NCBI RefSeq assembly: GCF_001969855.1
Contig: NZ_MRBL01000003.1
Span: 62,001 to 126,000, forward strand
Direction: 5' to 3'
Length of the DNA: 64,000 nucleotides
Source of the DNA: Bacillus haynesii
Lineage (GTDB): Bacteria > Bacillota > Bacilli > Bacillales > Bacillaceae
Shown: positions 21,111 through 29,264 of the stretch, piece after piece
How the letters are laid out: every line of letters begins with the position of its first letter
How positions within the stretch are numbered: the stretch's first letter is position 1
The notes under the pieces: model-generated
Databases searched by the model: none
Told to the model about the DNA's origin: nothing
The model's input: only the letters and a program-made list of their open reading frames with translations
Translations under genes and position numbers: made by a program

Positions 21111-22061
21111 ATGTCATTTGCATCGGAAACGAAAAAAGAACTTACAAACCTTGAAGTAAAGGATTGCTGTGCGAAAGCAGAGCTCTCTGCCCTCATTCGG
21201 ATGAACGGTTCATTGTCTTTCTCAAACCGAAAAGTGGTTCTCGACGTCCAGACCGAGAATGCGGCCATCGCCAGAAGAATTTACACATTGCTGAAGAAAC
21301 AATACGATGTTTCCGTTGAACTGCTCGTTCGAAAGAAAATGAGACTGAAAAAAAACAATGTCTACATCGTACGCCTGATCGAAAATGCCAAGCTGATTCT
21401 TGAGGACTTGAAAATACTCGGAGACAACTTTGTCATTGCCCGAAACATCTCTGAAGACTTAGTCAAAAAACGATGCTGCAAACGGTCTTATATGAGAGGG
21501 GCATTTTTAGCCGGGGGTTCTGTCAACAATCCCGAGACATCTTCTTACCACCTCGAAATTTTTTCGCTGTACAAAGAGCATAATGATTCATTGTGCAGGC
21601 TCATGAATCAGTTTCATTTAAACAGCAAAACGCTTGAGCGGAAAAAAGGATACATCACGTATCTGAAGGAAGCCGAAAAAATCACCGAGTTTTTGAATGT
21701 GATCGGCGCGCATAATTCGCTGCTCCGCTTTGAAGACGTCCGGATCGTGCGCGATATGAGAAACTCGGTCAACCGGCTCGTCAATTGCGAGACTGCTAAT
21801 TTAAACAAGACGATCGGCGCTTCTCTGCGGCAGGTGGAAAACATTAAGCTGATCGACGAAAGAATCGGGCTTGATGCGCTACCAGAAAAGCTGAGGGAAA
21901 TCGCCCAGCTCCGCATTGATTATCAGGAAGTAACCTTAAAGGAACTCGGGGAAATGGTGTCGAGCGGAAAAATCAGCAAATCGGGCATCAACCACCGACT
22001 TAGGAAACTGGATGAAATAGCTGAGCAGCTGCGTTCAGGACAATCTGTCTCTTTAAAATAG
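21111..22061 (+). CDS. whiA: Sporulation/division regulator WhiA
   Basis: 316 residues. The N-terminal two-thirds is a degenerate LAGLIDADG homing-endonuclease fold lacking nuclease activity ([15 protein letters not shown]). The C-terminal 90 residues form a helix-turn-helix ([27 protein letters not shown]). In B. subtilis WhiA affects Z-ring formation and chromosome segregation. ATG behind GGGGGTG. It is 28 bp after glmR. Confidence 0.97.
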   Translation: MSFASETKKELTNLEVKDCCAKAELSALIRMNGSLSFSNRKVVLDVQTENAAIARRIYTLLKKQYDVSVELLVRKKMRLKKNNVYIVRLIENAKLILEDLKILGDNFVIARNISEDLVKKRCCKRSYMRGAFLAGGSVNNPETSSYHLEIFSLYKEHNDSLCRLMNQFHLNSKTLERKKGYITYLKEAEKITEFLNVIGAHNSLLRFEDVRIVRDMRNSVNRLVNCETANLNKTIGASLRQVENIKLIDERIGLDALPEKLREIAQLRIDYQEVTLKELGEMVSSGKISKSGINHRLRKLDEIAEQLRSGQSVSLK

Positions 22062-22078
22062 GGAATGGGGGAGATCGT

Positions 22079-22348
22079 ATGGTTCAACAAAAAGTGGAAG
22101 TTCTTTTAAAAACGGGGCTTCAAGCGCGTCCGGCGGCATTGTTTGTTCAAGAAGCCAACCGTTTTCAATCAGATATTTTTCTGGAAAAGGGAGATAAAAA
22201 AGTGAATGCCAAAAGCATCATGGGTCTGATGAGCCTTGCTGTCAGCTCCGGATCGGAAGTCACGCTGATCGCTGACGGATCCGATGAACAAGATGCCCTT
22301 GATGCACTGACTGCATATGTTCAAGAGAAAAAAGCTAAACCTTTATGA
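22079..22348 (+). CDS. crh: HPr-like catabolite repression protein Crh
   Basis: An 89-residue paralogue of HPr. Residue 15 is Gln in place of the PTS-phosphorylated His (KTGLQARPAA), so it cannot act in sugar transport. Ser46, the HprK target, is kept (NAKSIMGLMSLA). Crh-Ser-P is a CcpA co-effector. The C-terminus is a few residues longer than in B. subtilis (85 aa) and runs into the terminator stem. Its kinase is encoded at 2.7 kb. Confidence 0.97.
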   Translation: MVQQKVEVLLKTGLQARPAALFVQEANRFQSDIFLEKGDKKVNAKSIMGLMSLAVSSGSEVTLIADGSDEQDALDALTAYVQEKKAKPL

Positions 22349-22364
22349 GGTTTGGCTTTTTCTC
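22329..22364 (+). terminator. Terminator of the nudF-crh operon
   Basis: AAAAAGCTAAACCT, 5-nt loop, AGGTTTGGCTTTTT. The crh stop TGA (22346-22348) is in the loop, so the left arm is coding sequence. Confidence 0.85.
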
Positions 22365-22393
22365 ATCGATTCAAAGTGGAAGGAGAATAACCG

Positions 22394-23152
22394 ATGACGA
22401 CGATGCTCGATTCGCTGTTTAAAAGGATCGGATACAAGCCCGGTCAGCAGGTGACATTTGCTGACTTGCCCGAGTTTTTATCGCTGCTGGCTTTACAGTT
22501 TCCTTTTGAAAATGGCGCGGTTTTAAGAAACGAACGGATTTCGATGACGAAAACAGAGCTGACGGAAGCCTTGCTGAACAATAAAAGGGGCGGTTTATGC
22601 TATGATTTGAACGCTTTTCTTTACTATGTGCTGACAGAGCTCGGCTTTTCCGTTCACATGGTCCGCGGGACGGTTTTTAATGCAAAAGAGCAGGAGTGGG
22701 CGCTGACGGGAACGCATGTCGCCGTTATTCTGCGGGAAGGTGATGAAACCTATCTGCTGGATACTGGATTCGGTATCAACCTGCCGCTTGCACCCGTTCC
22801 GTTCTCAGGTGAACCCATTACCTCAAAAACAGGAGCTTACCGCATCAGGAAAACAAAGACAGATAAAGGAGATTACCTTCTTGAAATGGATAAGGGAGAG
22901 GGGTGGCAGATCGGCTATGCATTTTCGCTGATGCCAATCGATGAAGCTGCACTTACGTGCGTGCGGGATGCAATTTTCGATGAGGAAGCGTCGCCCTTTA
23001 ATAAAAATCCGCTCGCTTCCAAGCTGACAAAGGACGGAAAGTTAATTTTGTCGAAAGATCACTTCACAAAGCAGACCGGGAGCGATTTGACGAAAGAAGA
23101 TGTGAACGCCGGAGATTTCCAAACGATTTTCGTTCAAGCATTTTTTGACTGA
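22394..23152 (+). CDS. yvcN: Arylamine N-acetyltransferase family protein YvcN
   Basis: 252 residues. The NAT catalytic triad is visible: Cys69 in RGGLCYDLN, His108 in TGTHVAVIL and Asp123 in LLDTGFG. The family transfers acetyl from acetyl-CoA to arylamines or arylhydrazines through a thioester, so a detoxification role is likely. ATG behind AAGGAGAA. It follows crh after a terminator, as in B. subtilis. Confidence 0.9.
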   Translation: MTTMLDSLFKRIGYKPGQQVTFADLPEFLSLLALQFPFENGAVLRNERISMTKTELTEALLNNKRGGLCYDLNAFLYYVLTELGFSVHMVRGTVFNAKEQEWALTGTHVAVILREGDETYLLDTGFGINLPLAPVPFSGEPITSKTGAYRIRKTKTDKGDYLLEMDKGEGWQIGYAFSLMPIDEAALTCVRDAIFDEEASPFNKNPLASKLTKDGKLILSKDHFTKQTGSDLTKEDVNAGDFQTIFVQAFFD

Positions 23153-23179
23153 AGAACCGCTGTACGCATCAATTAAAAT

Positions 23180-23210
23180 AGCGGACGCTGTCTGTAGCGC
23201 CCGCTCGTTT
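23180..23210. terminator. Terminator between yvcN and the barstar gene
   Basis: AGCGGACGCT, 6-nt loop, AGCGCCCGCT, with one mismatch, then CGTTTTC. Located between convergent genes. Confidence 0.65.
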
Positions 23211-23216
23211 TCTGTT

Positions 23217-23492
23217 TCATTCTTCTGTTTTCAGCTGAAAGCCGTTAAGTGTTTCTTCTGCTTCGCGAAAAAGCTGCAAATATGCTTCGGCTTGATCGCC
23301 CAAGTAATTCCGGCTTTTCTCGACATTCTTCCACTCTATCAGCAAAGGCATGCTGACCCAGCCGGTCAGACAATCCCATAGCGCATCAAGATTTTCGCCA
23401 TAGTAGTCCGGAAGCTCCAGCTGTTCTTTTAATGCTTTGTGAAGATCGGATACACTTGTGATCTTTTCTCCGTATAAAATGACTTGTTTCAT
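23217..23492 (-). CDS. Barstar-family ribonuclease inhibitor
   Basis: 91 residues, clearly homologous to barstar. It binds the RNase active site in the cytoplasm and protects the producer. The binding helix and loop are intact: YGENLDALWD at 31-40 supplies the barstar Tyr29, Asp35, Trp38 and Asp39 equivalents (Tyr30, Asp36, Trp39, Asp40 here), and CLTGWV follows. It starts 4 bp after the RNase stop on the same strand, implying co-transcription and coupled translation. The C-terminal ten residues diverge from barstar. Confidence 0.92.
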   Translation of the reverse strand: MKQVILYGEKITSVSDLHKALKEQLELPDYYGENLDALWDCLTGWVSMPLLIEWKNVEKSRNYLGDQAEAYLQLFREAEETLNGFQLKTEE

Positions 23493-23496
23493 TTGA

Positions 23497-23952
23497 TCAT
23501 CTCATTCTCGTAAACGTTTTATAGTGGTCAGTCGTTTTATAAACCAGTCTGTCGTTAGAATAGACGATCCGGTCTGACCCCCGAAATCCCGATGTATAGT
23601 TGATGTCGGCTTCTCTCCAGACGCGTCCGGACGCATCTGGAAGCAGCTTTTCCCTGTTTTGAAAGATATCGCCGCCGATGCTTTTTCCAGGCGCTACTTC
23701 TGCCAGATTGCCTTTTTGCGGATCCCAGCCTAATTTTGCCGCCTCGGCTTTTGTGATGAAGTTGTCAGGCAGCCTGCCGTATTTCACGATATAGTCGGCA
23801 ACGCCTTCAAACGTATTGATGATTTCATTTGACTGAACGGTGCCGCCTTTTTCTGCCTGCGGCCCTTCAGCTGAGCTTGTAAAGAGGTTCCCCGCCAGAA
23901 AGCCCAGCGCGAGAACAATCCCAAGCGCAAGAGTTGATAATATTTTTTTCAC
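23497..23952 (-). CDS. Secreted guanyl-preferring ribonuclease (barnase/balifase type)
   Basis: 151-residue precursor with a signal peptide (about 1-29), a short propeptide and a 110-residue mature enzyme that aligns to barnase without gaps. Catalytic residues by that alignment are Glu114 (barnase Glu73, in WREADINY), Arg128 (Arg87, in SDRIVY) and His143 (His102, in TTDHYKTF). It cleaves extracellular RNA by transphosphorylation then hydrolysis. GTG start with GGGAGG 9 nt upstream. The inhibitor gene follows directly, unlike the unlinked bar genes of B. amyloliquefaciens as I recall them. Confidence 0.95.
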   Translation of the reverse strand: MKKILSTLALGIVLALGFLAGNLFTSSAEGPQAEKGGTVQSNEIINTFEGVADYIVKYGRLPDNFITKAEAAKLGWDPQKGNLAEVAPGKSIGGDIFQNREKLLPDASGRVWREADINYTSGFRGSDRIVYSNDRLVYKTTDHYKTFTRMR

Positions 23953-23978
23953 GGATAAAGTCCTCCCTGTCTTTAGAC

Positions 23979-23987
23979 TTTATAGCA
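23979..23987 (-). promoter_or_regulatory. Candidate extended -10 promoter of the RNase-barstar operon
   Basis: On the minus strand TG-C-TATAAA lies 27 bp upstream of the RNase GTG. No clear -35 is seen. Confidence 0.35.
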
Positions 23988-24188
23988 TAAACATGAAGAA
24001 TGTGCCTTCATGGGATTGAACAGCCGCATTTCCTCGTTTCCATATTTGCTATGCAATCATCTTGAATTGTACCTCAAAACATGCTCAAAAATCATTATAT
24101 GATTGTAAATTTTCCATGAAGCCGAAGACGTGAACGGATCGCCGCGATTTCCTATATGACTCCCGGAATGTTAGTCAAGATCTAAAGA

Positions 24189-24220
24189 AAAAGAACTGAC
24201 TGTTTTTCGTCAGTTCTTTT
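24189..24220 (-). terminator. Terminator of the ArsR-type regulator gene
   Basis: A perfect 12-bp stem AAAAGAACTGAC / GTCAGTTCTTTT with an 8-nt loop. On the minus strand the 5' arm covers the stop codon. Confidence 0.8.
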
Positions 24221-24905
24221 CAATGGAAATATGAAATAGGCGGTAAAGTTCCTTTGCGCTGGCGGGCGTGACAGCAACGGCCCGTGTGCGCGGGCGCCGC
24301 TCGATCCAGCCTATGCGGATAAAGGCATCAAGCAATGCGGAGCCTAAGGCGCCGGCAATGTGATGCCGCCTTTCACTCCAATCCAGGCATTTATGGCAAA
24401 AAGAGCGCCGTTTCTTTTTGACTTCCCCAACATCGATGCCAAGCTCCTTCAAAAATACTTCCCCTGCTTCAGTCACTGTAAAAACCGTCTCTTCTTCTTT
24501 CAACACGCCCATCTCCACGAGCCGTTCCGCAAGTGTGACGCCGAGTGATCCAGCCAGGTGATCATAGCATGTCCGTGCTTTTCTGACCGCCCGATCTTCG
24601 GCTGACTGCCGGAAAGAGCGAATTTCCGCAGGGGGCGCTATGTTGAGCAGGGTTTCCAGCGATTGTGCAATCTTTCCATTTTTGAGCCGGTAATAGCGGT
24701 GGCGTCCTTGCTTCCGGCATGTCAGCATCTCGGCGTCAAGCAGCTTGGAAAGATGAAAGCTTGCAGTCTGCTGCTTGATTCCCGCATAACCAGCCAGCTC
24801 GGTAGCCGTATAAAACCGGTCATCAAGCAATGCGGTTAAAATTGCTGCCCGTGACGGATCGGTGACAAGCTTGGCGACCTCGGCGATATTCGGATTCACG
24901 TTCAT
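24210..24905 (-). CDS. ArsR family transcriptional regulator with C-terminal CxxC
   Basis: 231 residues, longer than a minimal ArsR repressor. The winged helix is at about 10-75, with recognition helix QQTASFHLSKLL and wing GRHRYYRL. The C-terminal half contains Cys170-x-x-Cys173 (SFCHKCLDW) plus Cys63 and Cys113, possible metal or thiol-sensing residues. It is divergent from a flavin-reductase-like gene, the same pairing as B. subtilis ydfF/ydfE as I recall it. It probably represses that neighbour through the palindrome at 24927-24940. Confidence 0.82.
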   Translation of the reverse strand: MNVNPNIAEVAKLVTDPSRAAILTALLDDRFYTATELAGYAGIKQQTASFHLSKLLDAEMLTCRKQGRHRYYRLKNGKIAQSLETLLNIAPPAEIRSFRQSAEDRAVRKARTCYDHLAGSLGVTLAERLVEMGVLKEEETVFTVTEAGEVFLKELGIDVGEVKKKRRSFCHKCLDWSERRHHIAGALGSALLDAFIRIGWIERRPRTRAVAVTPASAKELYRLFHISIEKN

Positions 24906-24926
24906 GACACTTCCTCCTAAAATGTA

Positions 24927-24940
24927 ATCGATACTTCGAT
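24927..24940. promoter_or_regulatory. Candidate operator of the ArsR-type regulator
   Basis: A perfect inverted repeat ATCGA-TACT-TCGAT in the 87-bp divergent intergenic region, suited to control of both genes. Assignment is by position. Confidence 0.45.
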
Positions 24941-24992
24941 GTTAATTGAAATATTGAAGAATTACAATAAAAGCATAAAGGAGGAGACGCAT

Positions 24993-25598
24993 ATGCATCA
25001 AAACAGCAAAATTATTCACCCAAGCATTTTATACTACGGAACACCCGTCATTTTGCTCAGCACACTGAACGAAGACGGTTCCACGAATCTCAGCCCGCTA
25101 TCATCTTCTTGGGCGCTCGGGGATTCGATCGTACTCGGCGTCGGCATCGACGGTAAAGCTTTGGAAAATTTAGAGAGACAAGCCGGATGCGTCATCAATG
25201 TACCGGATTCATCTTTATGGAGTAATGTAGAACGGCTGGCTGCCTATACAGGCAAACGATGCGTTCCGGAAGAAAAAAAGCGGCTCGGCTTTACATATCT
25301 TAAAGAAAAATTTGCAGCCGGCGGATTTACGGCAGCGGATTCCCTGGCGGTGAAACCTGACAGAGTCGCCGATTGTCCGCTTCAAATTGAAGCGGAAGCC
25401 GTCAATATCCGCCTTCCGGAACATTCCCCGTATTTTGCCGTCATTGAAACAAAAGTGCTTCATGTGCATGCACATGAAGCGATTATAAAAGGGGAACACC
25501 ATATCGATCCTCAAAAATGGGGGCCTTTAATTTATCTTTTCAGGCACTATTTTGGTTTAGGACGCGAGCTCGGCAGAACATTCCGCGCCCGAATGTAA
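24993..25598 (+). CDS. Flavin reductase-like (FMN-binding split barrel) protein
   Basis: 201 residues from ATG 24993, chosen for AAAGGAGGAGACG just upstream. The N-terminal split-barrel resembles flavin reductase-like proteins (TPVILLSTLNEDGSTNLSPLSSSWALGD, read as two adjacent strands, then CVINVPDSSLW). Such proteins bind FMN and reduce flavin or organic substrates. It resembles B. subtilis YdfE, and a divergent ArsR-type regulator accompanies it, suggesting induction by a metal or toxic organic compound. Substrate unknown. Confidence 0.8.
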   Translation: MHQNSKIIHPSILYYGTPVILLSTLNEDGSTNLSPLSSSWALGDSIVLGVGIDGKALENLERQAGCVINVPDSSLWSNVERLAAYTGKRCVPEEKKRLGFTYLKEKFAAGGFTAADSLAVKPDRVADCPLQIEAEAVNIRLPEHSPYFAVIETKVLHVHAHEAIIKGEHHIDPQKWGPLIYLFRHYFGLGRELGRTFRARM

Positions 25599-25608
25599 AG
25601 AATGCGCG

Positions 25609-26580
25609 TTATCTCAGTTCTTTGACTATATTCTTTGGCTGTCTGCCCTGAAGGCCGTCAATCAGGTTTTGGACGGCGCTTTTCAGCATGTTGACGTGTG
25701 TGACAAGGGTGGATGAGCCTATGTGGGGAACGAGGGTCACATTGGAAAGGCTTAGGAGCGGATTGTCTTTTTCAATCGGCTCCTTTTCAAATACATCCAG
25801 TCCGGCTCCTTTAATCCACCCTTCTTTCAGCGCTTGAATCAACGCTTGTTCGTCAACGGTTTGGCCGCGGGAGATGTTGATGAAAATGGACGACGGTTTC
25901 ATTTTTTTGAATTCAGCTTCGCCGATGAGGCGGTATGTCTCATCTGTGAGCGGTGTGATCAGAACAATGAAATCCGAGCGTTCCAACAATTCATCGAAGC
26001 CCGTATAAACCGCGCCGGTTTTTTTCTCTGTATCGGGTTTGCGGCTGCGGCTGTAATAGAGCACTTCCATATCAAAACCCAAAACCGCCCGTTTGGCGAC
26101 TTGTTCGCCGATTCGTCCCATTCCGATGATGCCGAGCGTTTGGTGATGGACATCGCATCCGAACAAGCTTTCATCATCCTCTGATTTGGTCCATTTTCCA
26201 TCGCGGACGTAGCGGTCGAGCTCGGCGATTCGCCGAGCTGAGGAAAGGATCAGACCGAAAGCGAGGTCTGCGACTGTGTCGTCAAGAATGTATGGCGTGT
26301 GAGTGCCGATGACCGATTTTTCTTTCATTGCTTCAATGTCAAAGTTGTCATAGCCGACGGAGTTGTTGCTGACGATTTTTAACTTCGGTGCATTGCATAA
26401 TAATTCACGGTCAATTTTTGTTCCTGAGGTCAAAAGGCCGTCCGCTTCCTTGATTTTTTCGAGCAGGGTCGATCTGGGAATACGCTCGCGCGAAGTCCAA
26501 ATTTCATATGTGCAATGTTCGGCGAGCATTTCTTCGATTTCTTTTGGGACCGGTTTTGTGACATATACAAACGGTTTCAT
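25609..26580 (-). CDS. yvcT: D-isomer 2-hydroxyacid dehydrogenase (2-ketogluconate/glyoxylate reductase type)
   Basis: 323 residues of the D-2-hydroxyacid dehydrogenase family. The NAD(P) fold has GMGRIG at 153-158. The catalytic triad is Arg238 (NISRG), Glu267 (VFEKEP) and His286 (PHIGS). The first-domain substrate loop is SNNSVGYDN (71-79). Order and length match B. subtilis YvcT, annotated as a glyoxylate/2-ketoaldonate reductase. Ends 11 bp from the convergent flavin-reductase gene. Confidence 0.88.
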   Translation of the reverse strand: MKPFVYVTKPVPKEIEEMLAEHCTYEIWTSRERIPRSTLLEKIKEADGLLTSGTKIDRELLCNAPKLKIVSNNSVGYDNFDIEAMKEKSVIGTHTPYILDDTVADLAFGLILSSARRIAELDRYVRDGKWTKSEDDESLFGCDVHHQTLGIIGMGRIGEQVAKRAVLGFDMEVLYYSRSRKPDTEKKTGAVYTGFDELLERSDFIVLITPLTDETYRLIGEAEFKKMKPSSIFINISRGQTVDEQALIQALKEGWIKGAGLDVFEKEPIEKDNPLLSLSNVTLVPHIGSSTLVTHVNMLKSAVQNLIDGLQGRQPKNIVKELR

Positions 26581-26951
26581 CTGTATTCTCCTTCCGCGTA
26601 AACATCTGCTTCTATTATAGATGAAAAACGGTTTCTATAAAAATCAAAGATTGTTCCGGGTAAACGCAGGACTATCAGCTCAATTATCGTTGTTTAGAAA
26701 ATCATAGAATCTTATTTCAGTTTTTTAATTTATTTTAATGCATTTTTATAACTATAAATCCAAATATTTGATATTCCATTTTGCTTCCAGTTACTTTTTT
26801 ATAGGTGAAGAACAGTGTAGATTTTATTATTTTAGAAAGATATAAAATTAGACTTTTTGAAATATTCAGTACATTTTTAGTGAATTTTTTGATTCGAATC
26901 CAAATCGGAAATCCATGTGCTATAATTCGGCTGTAACAATATCAAGGTCAT
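26581..26951. other. 371-bp AT-rich intergenic region between yvcT and yvdA
   Basis: No gene seen. It holds upstream sequence of two divergent genes, is very AT-rich at 26690-26900, and contains an extended -10 (TG-C-TATAAT) at 26918-26926. Confidence 0.5.
26918..26926 (+). promoter_or_regulatory. Candidate extended -10 promoter of yvdA-yvdB
   Basis: TG-n-TATAAT with a perfect -10 hexamer, 52 bp before the yvdA start and preceded by AT-rich DNA. Confidence 0.5.
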
Positions 26952-26978
26952 ATGACTATGAAAAGGAGTGAGAGAAAA

Positions 26979-27569
26979 ATGGCGATTTTAACTTCCATTT
27001 TGAAGCACAATCAGTCTTTTGTAGAGGAAAAGGGATACGAGTTTTACGAAACGACAAAATTCCCTGAGAAAAAACTTGTGATTTTGACATGCATGGACAC
27101 GCGTTTATTAGAACTGCTCCATCATGCAATGGGATTAAGAAATGGAGACGCAAAAATCATTAAGAATGCGGGGGCCGTTGTTTCTCACCCTTTTGGAAGC
27201 GTCATGCGCAGCATTCTTGTGGCTGTCTATGAGCTGCAGGCTGAAGAAGTCTGTGTGATCGGCCACCATGAGTGCGGAATGGCAAGCCTGGACGCTTCAT
27301 CTATCCTTCAAAAGGCCAAACAGAGGGGTGTCGATGAAGGCTGTCTCGAACTCCTGCAGCATTCAGGCATCGATTTGGACACATGGATGACGGGCTTTGA
27401 CAGCGTTGAAGACAGCGTCAGCCACAGCGTGAACATGGTTCGGAATCATCCGCTGATGCCTTCAGATGTTCCGGTGCACGGATTGGTGATTGATCCAAAG
27501 ACCGGCCGTTTGGATGTGGTGGAAGATGGTTATTCACGTGAAGACGTTTCGCTTTCGGAAATGGGATGA
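26979..27569 (+). CDS. yvdA: Beta-class carbonic anhydrase YvdA
   Basis: 196 residues from ATG 26979 (AAAGGAGTG upstream). Interconverts CO2 and bicarbonate. Zinc ligands are Cys38, His96 and Cys99 (LTCMDTR and GHHECG). The catalytic dyad Asp40/Arg42 is present. It is followed 22 bp later by a SulP permease, a linkage also seen in B. subtilis yvdA-yvdB. Together they probably supply bicarbonate for carboxylation reactions. Confidence 0.92.
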   Translation: MAILTSILKHNQSFVEEKGYEFYETTKFPEKKLVILTCMDTRLLELLHHAMGLRNGDAKIIKNAGAVVSHPFGSVMRSILVAVYELQAEEVCVIGHHECGMASLDASSILQKAKQRGVDEGCLELLQHSGIDLDTWMTGFDSVEDSVSHSVNMVRNHPLMPSDVPVHGLVIDPKTGRLDVVEDGYSREDVSLSEMG

Positions 27570-27591
27570 TCAAATGGGGAGGATAGATTGA

Positions 27592-29211
27592 ATGTTACGT
27601 TTTTCAGGCAGATTTGAAGGATACAGCCTTAAGCGGTTTCAAAAAGATATTGTAGCAGGAATGGTCGTTGGAGTCGTCGCGATTCCGCTTGGCATGGCTT
27701 TTGCCATAGCCTCAGGAGTGAAACCGGAACACGGTCTTTACACAGTGATTGTCGCCGGTATTTTGATTTCGCTTCTCGGCGGGTCGAAATACCAGATTGG
27801 CGGGCCGACAGGCGCCTTTGTCCCGATCCTGTTCGCTATTGTGCTCCAATACGGATTTGAGAATCTGCTGATTGCCGGTTTTATGGCCGGAGTGATTCTG
27901 GTTATATTAGGGCTGCTAAAACTCGGCAAGATCATCAAGTTTATTCCGCGGCCGGTGATCATCGGGTTTACGGCCGGAATCGCGGTGATTATTTTCACCG
28001 GAGAAATCGCCAAGTTTTTAGGCTTGAGAAATGTTGAGAAGCATGAGAGTTTTTATATGAATATGAGAGAGGTTGTCATCAACCTGAATACGCTCAGCTT
28101 TTACAGCATTTTGACGGCTGTCGTATCGCTTTTCTTTGTGCTGTTTACGCCAAAGATTCTGCCGAAAGTGCCGGGAGCGCTCGCAGGCTTGCTTGTATCG
28201 ACGGTCATGGCCACGATGCTGTTTCCTGAACAGGTGGTGACGATCGGCTCAGCTTACGGCGAAATTCCGCGCAGCTTGCCGAGCTTTCAATTTCCTGAAT
28301 TGTCATTGGAAAAAATCATTTACCTGCTGCCTCCCGCTCTTGCGATTGCAATGCTCGGCGGAATCGAATCGCTGCTTTCCGCGATGGTGGCAGACAATAT
28401 GAAGGGGACAAGGCATGACAGCAATAAAGAGCTTGTCGGCCAGGGGGTTGCGAACATTGCCGCACCGCTGTTCGGCGGAATTCCTGCGACAGGTGCGATT
28501 GCCCGTACGGCGACCAATATTAAAACGGGGGCTGCTTCTCCGATTTCAGGTATCGTACATGGCGTGTTTGTTTTATTGGTCCTGCTTTTGTTTGCACCAT
28601 ACGCTTCCCTTATCCCGCTTGCAAGCATGTCGCCGATTTTGATGGTGGTCGCTTGGAATATGAGTGAGCGGAAAGAGTTCATAAATATTTTGAAAATTAA
28701 GAATTCAGATTCGGCCGTGCTTATCGTCACATTTCTTTTAACGGTTTGGCAGGACCTTGTGTTTGGGGTGGCGGCCGGGATCCTGCTGGCGATCATCACC
28801 TTTATCGCCAGAATGAGCAAATCGTTCCGCATTAAAAAGGATGTGTCTGAATCGATCGTTCAGTCGGCTGCTACAGCGGAAGAAAAGCATTTTCACCGCT
28901 CTGTCAGTATCTATTCGGTTGAAGGCCCGCTGTTTTTCGGCTCATCGAATTCATTGGAGGATTCAATTTTGGACAAAGGCCACCCGCCAAAACTCCTCAT
29001 CCTGCTTATGAACAAAGTAGACTACATGGATTCTTCCGCAGAAGGCAGCCTGATGACGATCGTCAACCGTGTCCACCAGCAAAACGGCAAAGTGATGATC
29101 GTCGGACTTCAACAGCAGCCGCGTGAGCTTCTTCATAAAACAGGACTGTTTCATAAAATCGGCAAAAAGCATTTTGTCGACAGGCCTGAACAAATATTTG
29201 ATGTGACATAA
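27592..29211 (+). CDS. yvdB: SulP family anion transporter YvdB with STAS domain
   Basis: 539 residues: about 12-14 membrane helices in the SulP core (residues 15-410), then a C-terminal STAS domain (about 430-530; KLLILLMNKVDYMDSSAEGS). The N-terminal GMVVGVVAIPLGMAFAIASGV and QIGGPTGAFVPI are SulP signatures. SulP proteins move sulfate, bicarbonate or dicarboxylates. Pairing with a carbonic anhydrase favours bicarbonate, by inference. Confidence 0.9.
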   Translation: MLRFSGRFEGYSLKRFQKDIVAGMVVGVVAIPLGMAFAIASGVKPEHGLYTVIVAGILISLLGGSKYQIGGPTGAFVPILFAIVLQYGFENLLIAGFMAGVILVILGLLKLGKIIKFIPRPVIIGFTAGIAVIIFTGEIAKFLGLRNVEKHESFYMNMREVVINLNTLSFYSILTAVVSLFFVLFTPKILPKVPGALAGLLVSTVMATMLFPEQVVTIGSAYGEIPRSLPSFQFPELSLEKIIYLLPPALAIAMLGGIESLLSAMVADNMKGTRHDSNKELVGQGVANIAAPLFGGIPATGAIARTATNIKTGAASPISGIVHGVFVLLVLLLFAPYASLIPLASMSPILMVVAWNMSERKEFINILKIKNSDSAVLIVTFLLTVWQDLVFGVAAGILLAIITFIARMSKSFRIKKDVSESIVQSAATAEEKHFHRSVSIYSVEGPLFFGSSNSLEDSILDKGHPPKLLILLMNKVDYMDSSAEGSLMTIVNRVHQQNGKVMIVGLQQQPRELLHKTGLFHKIGKKHFVDRPEQIFDVT

Positions 29212-29222
29212 CCGACGAAGAA

Positions 29223-29264
29223 AACCGCCTGTTCCGGCCGGACCGAAGCAGGCGGTTGCTTTTA
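29223..29264. terminator. Terminator of yvdB, shared with the convergent HD gene
   Basis: AACCGCCTG and CAGGCGGTT enclose a GC-rich inner hairpin (CGGCCG) and are followed by GCTTTTATT. Confidence 0.75.

Noticed and set aside
26690-26910. Very AT-rich stretch as a sign of horizontal transfer
   Set aside because: It is short, contains no gene, and lies between two conserved Bacillus genes. An AT-rich promoter region explains it.
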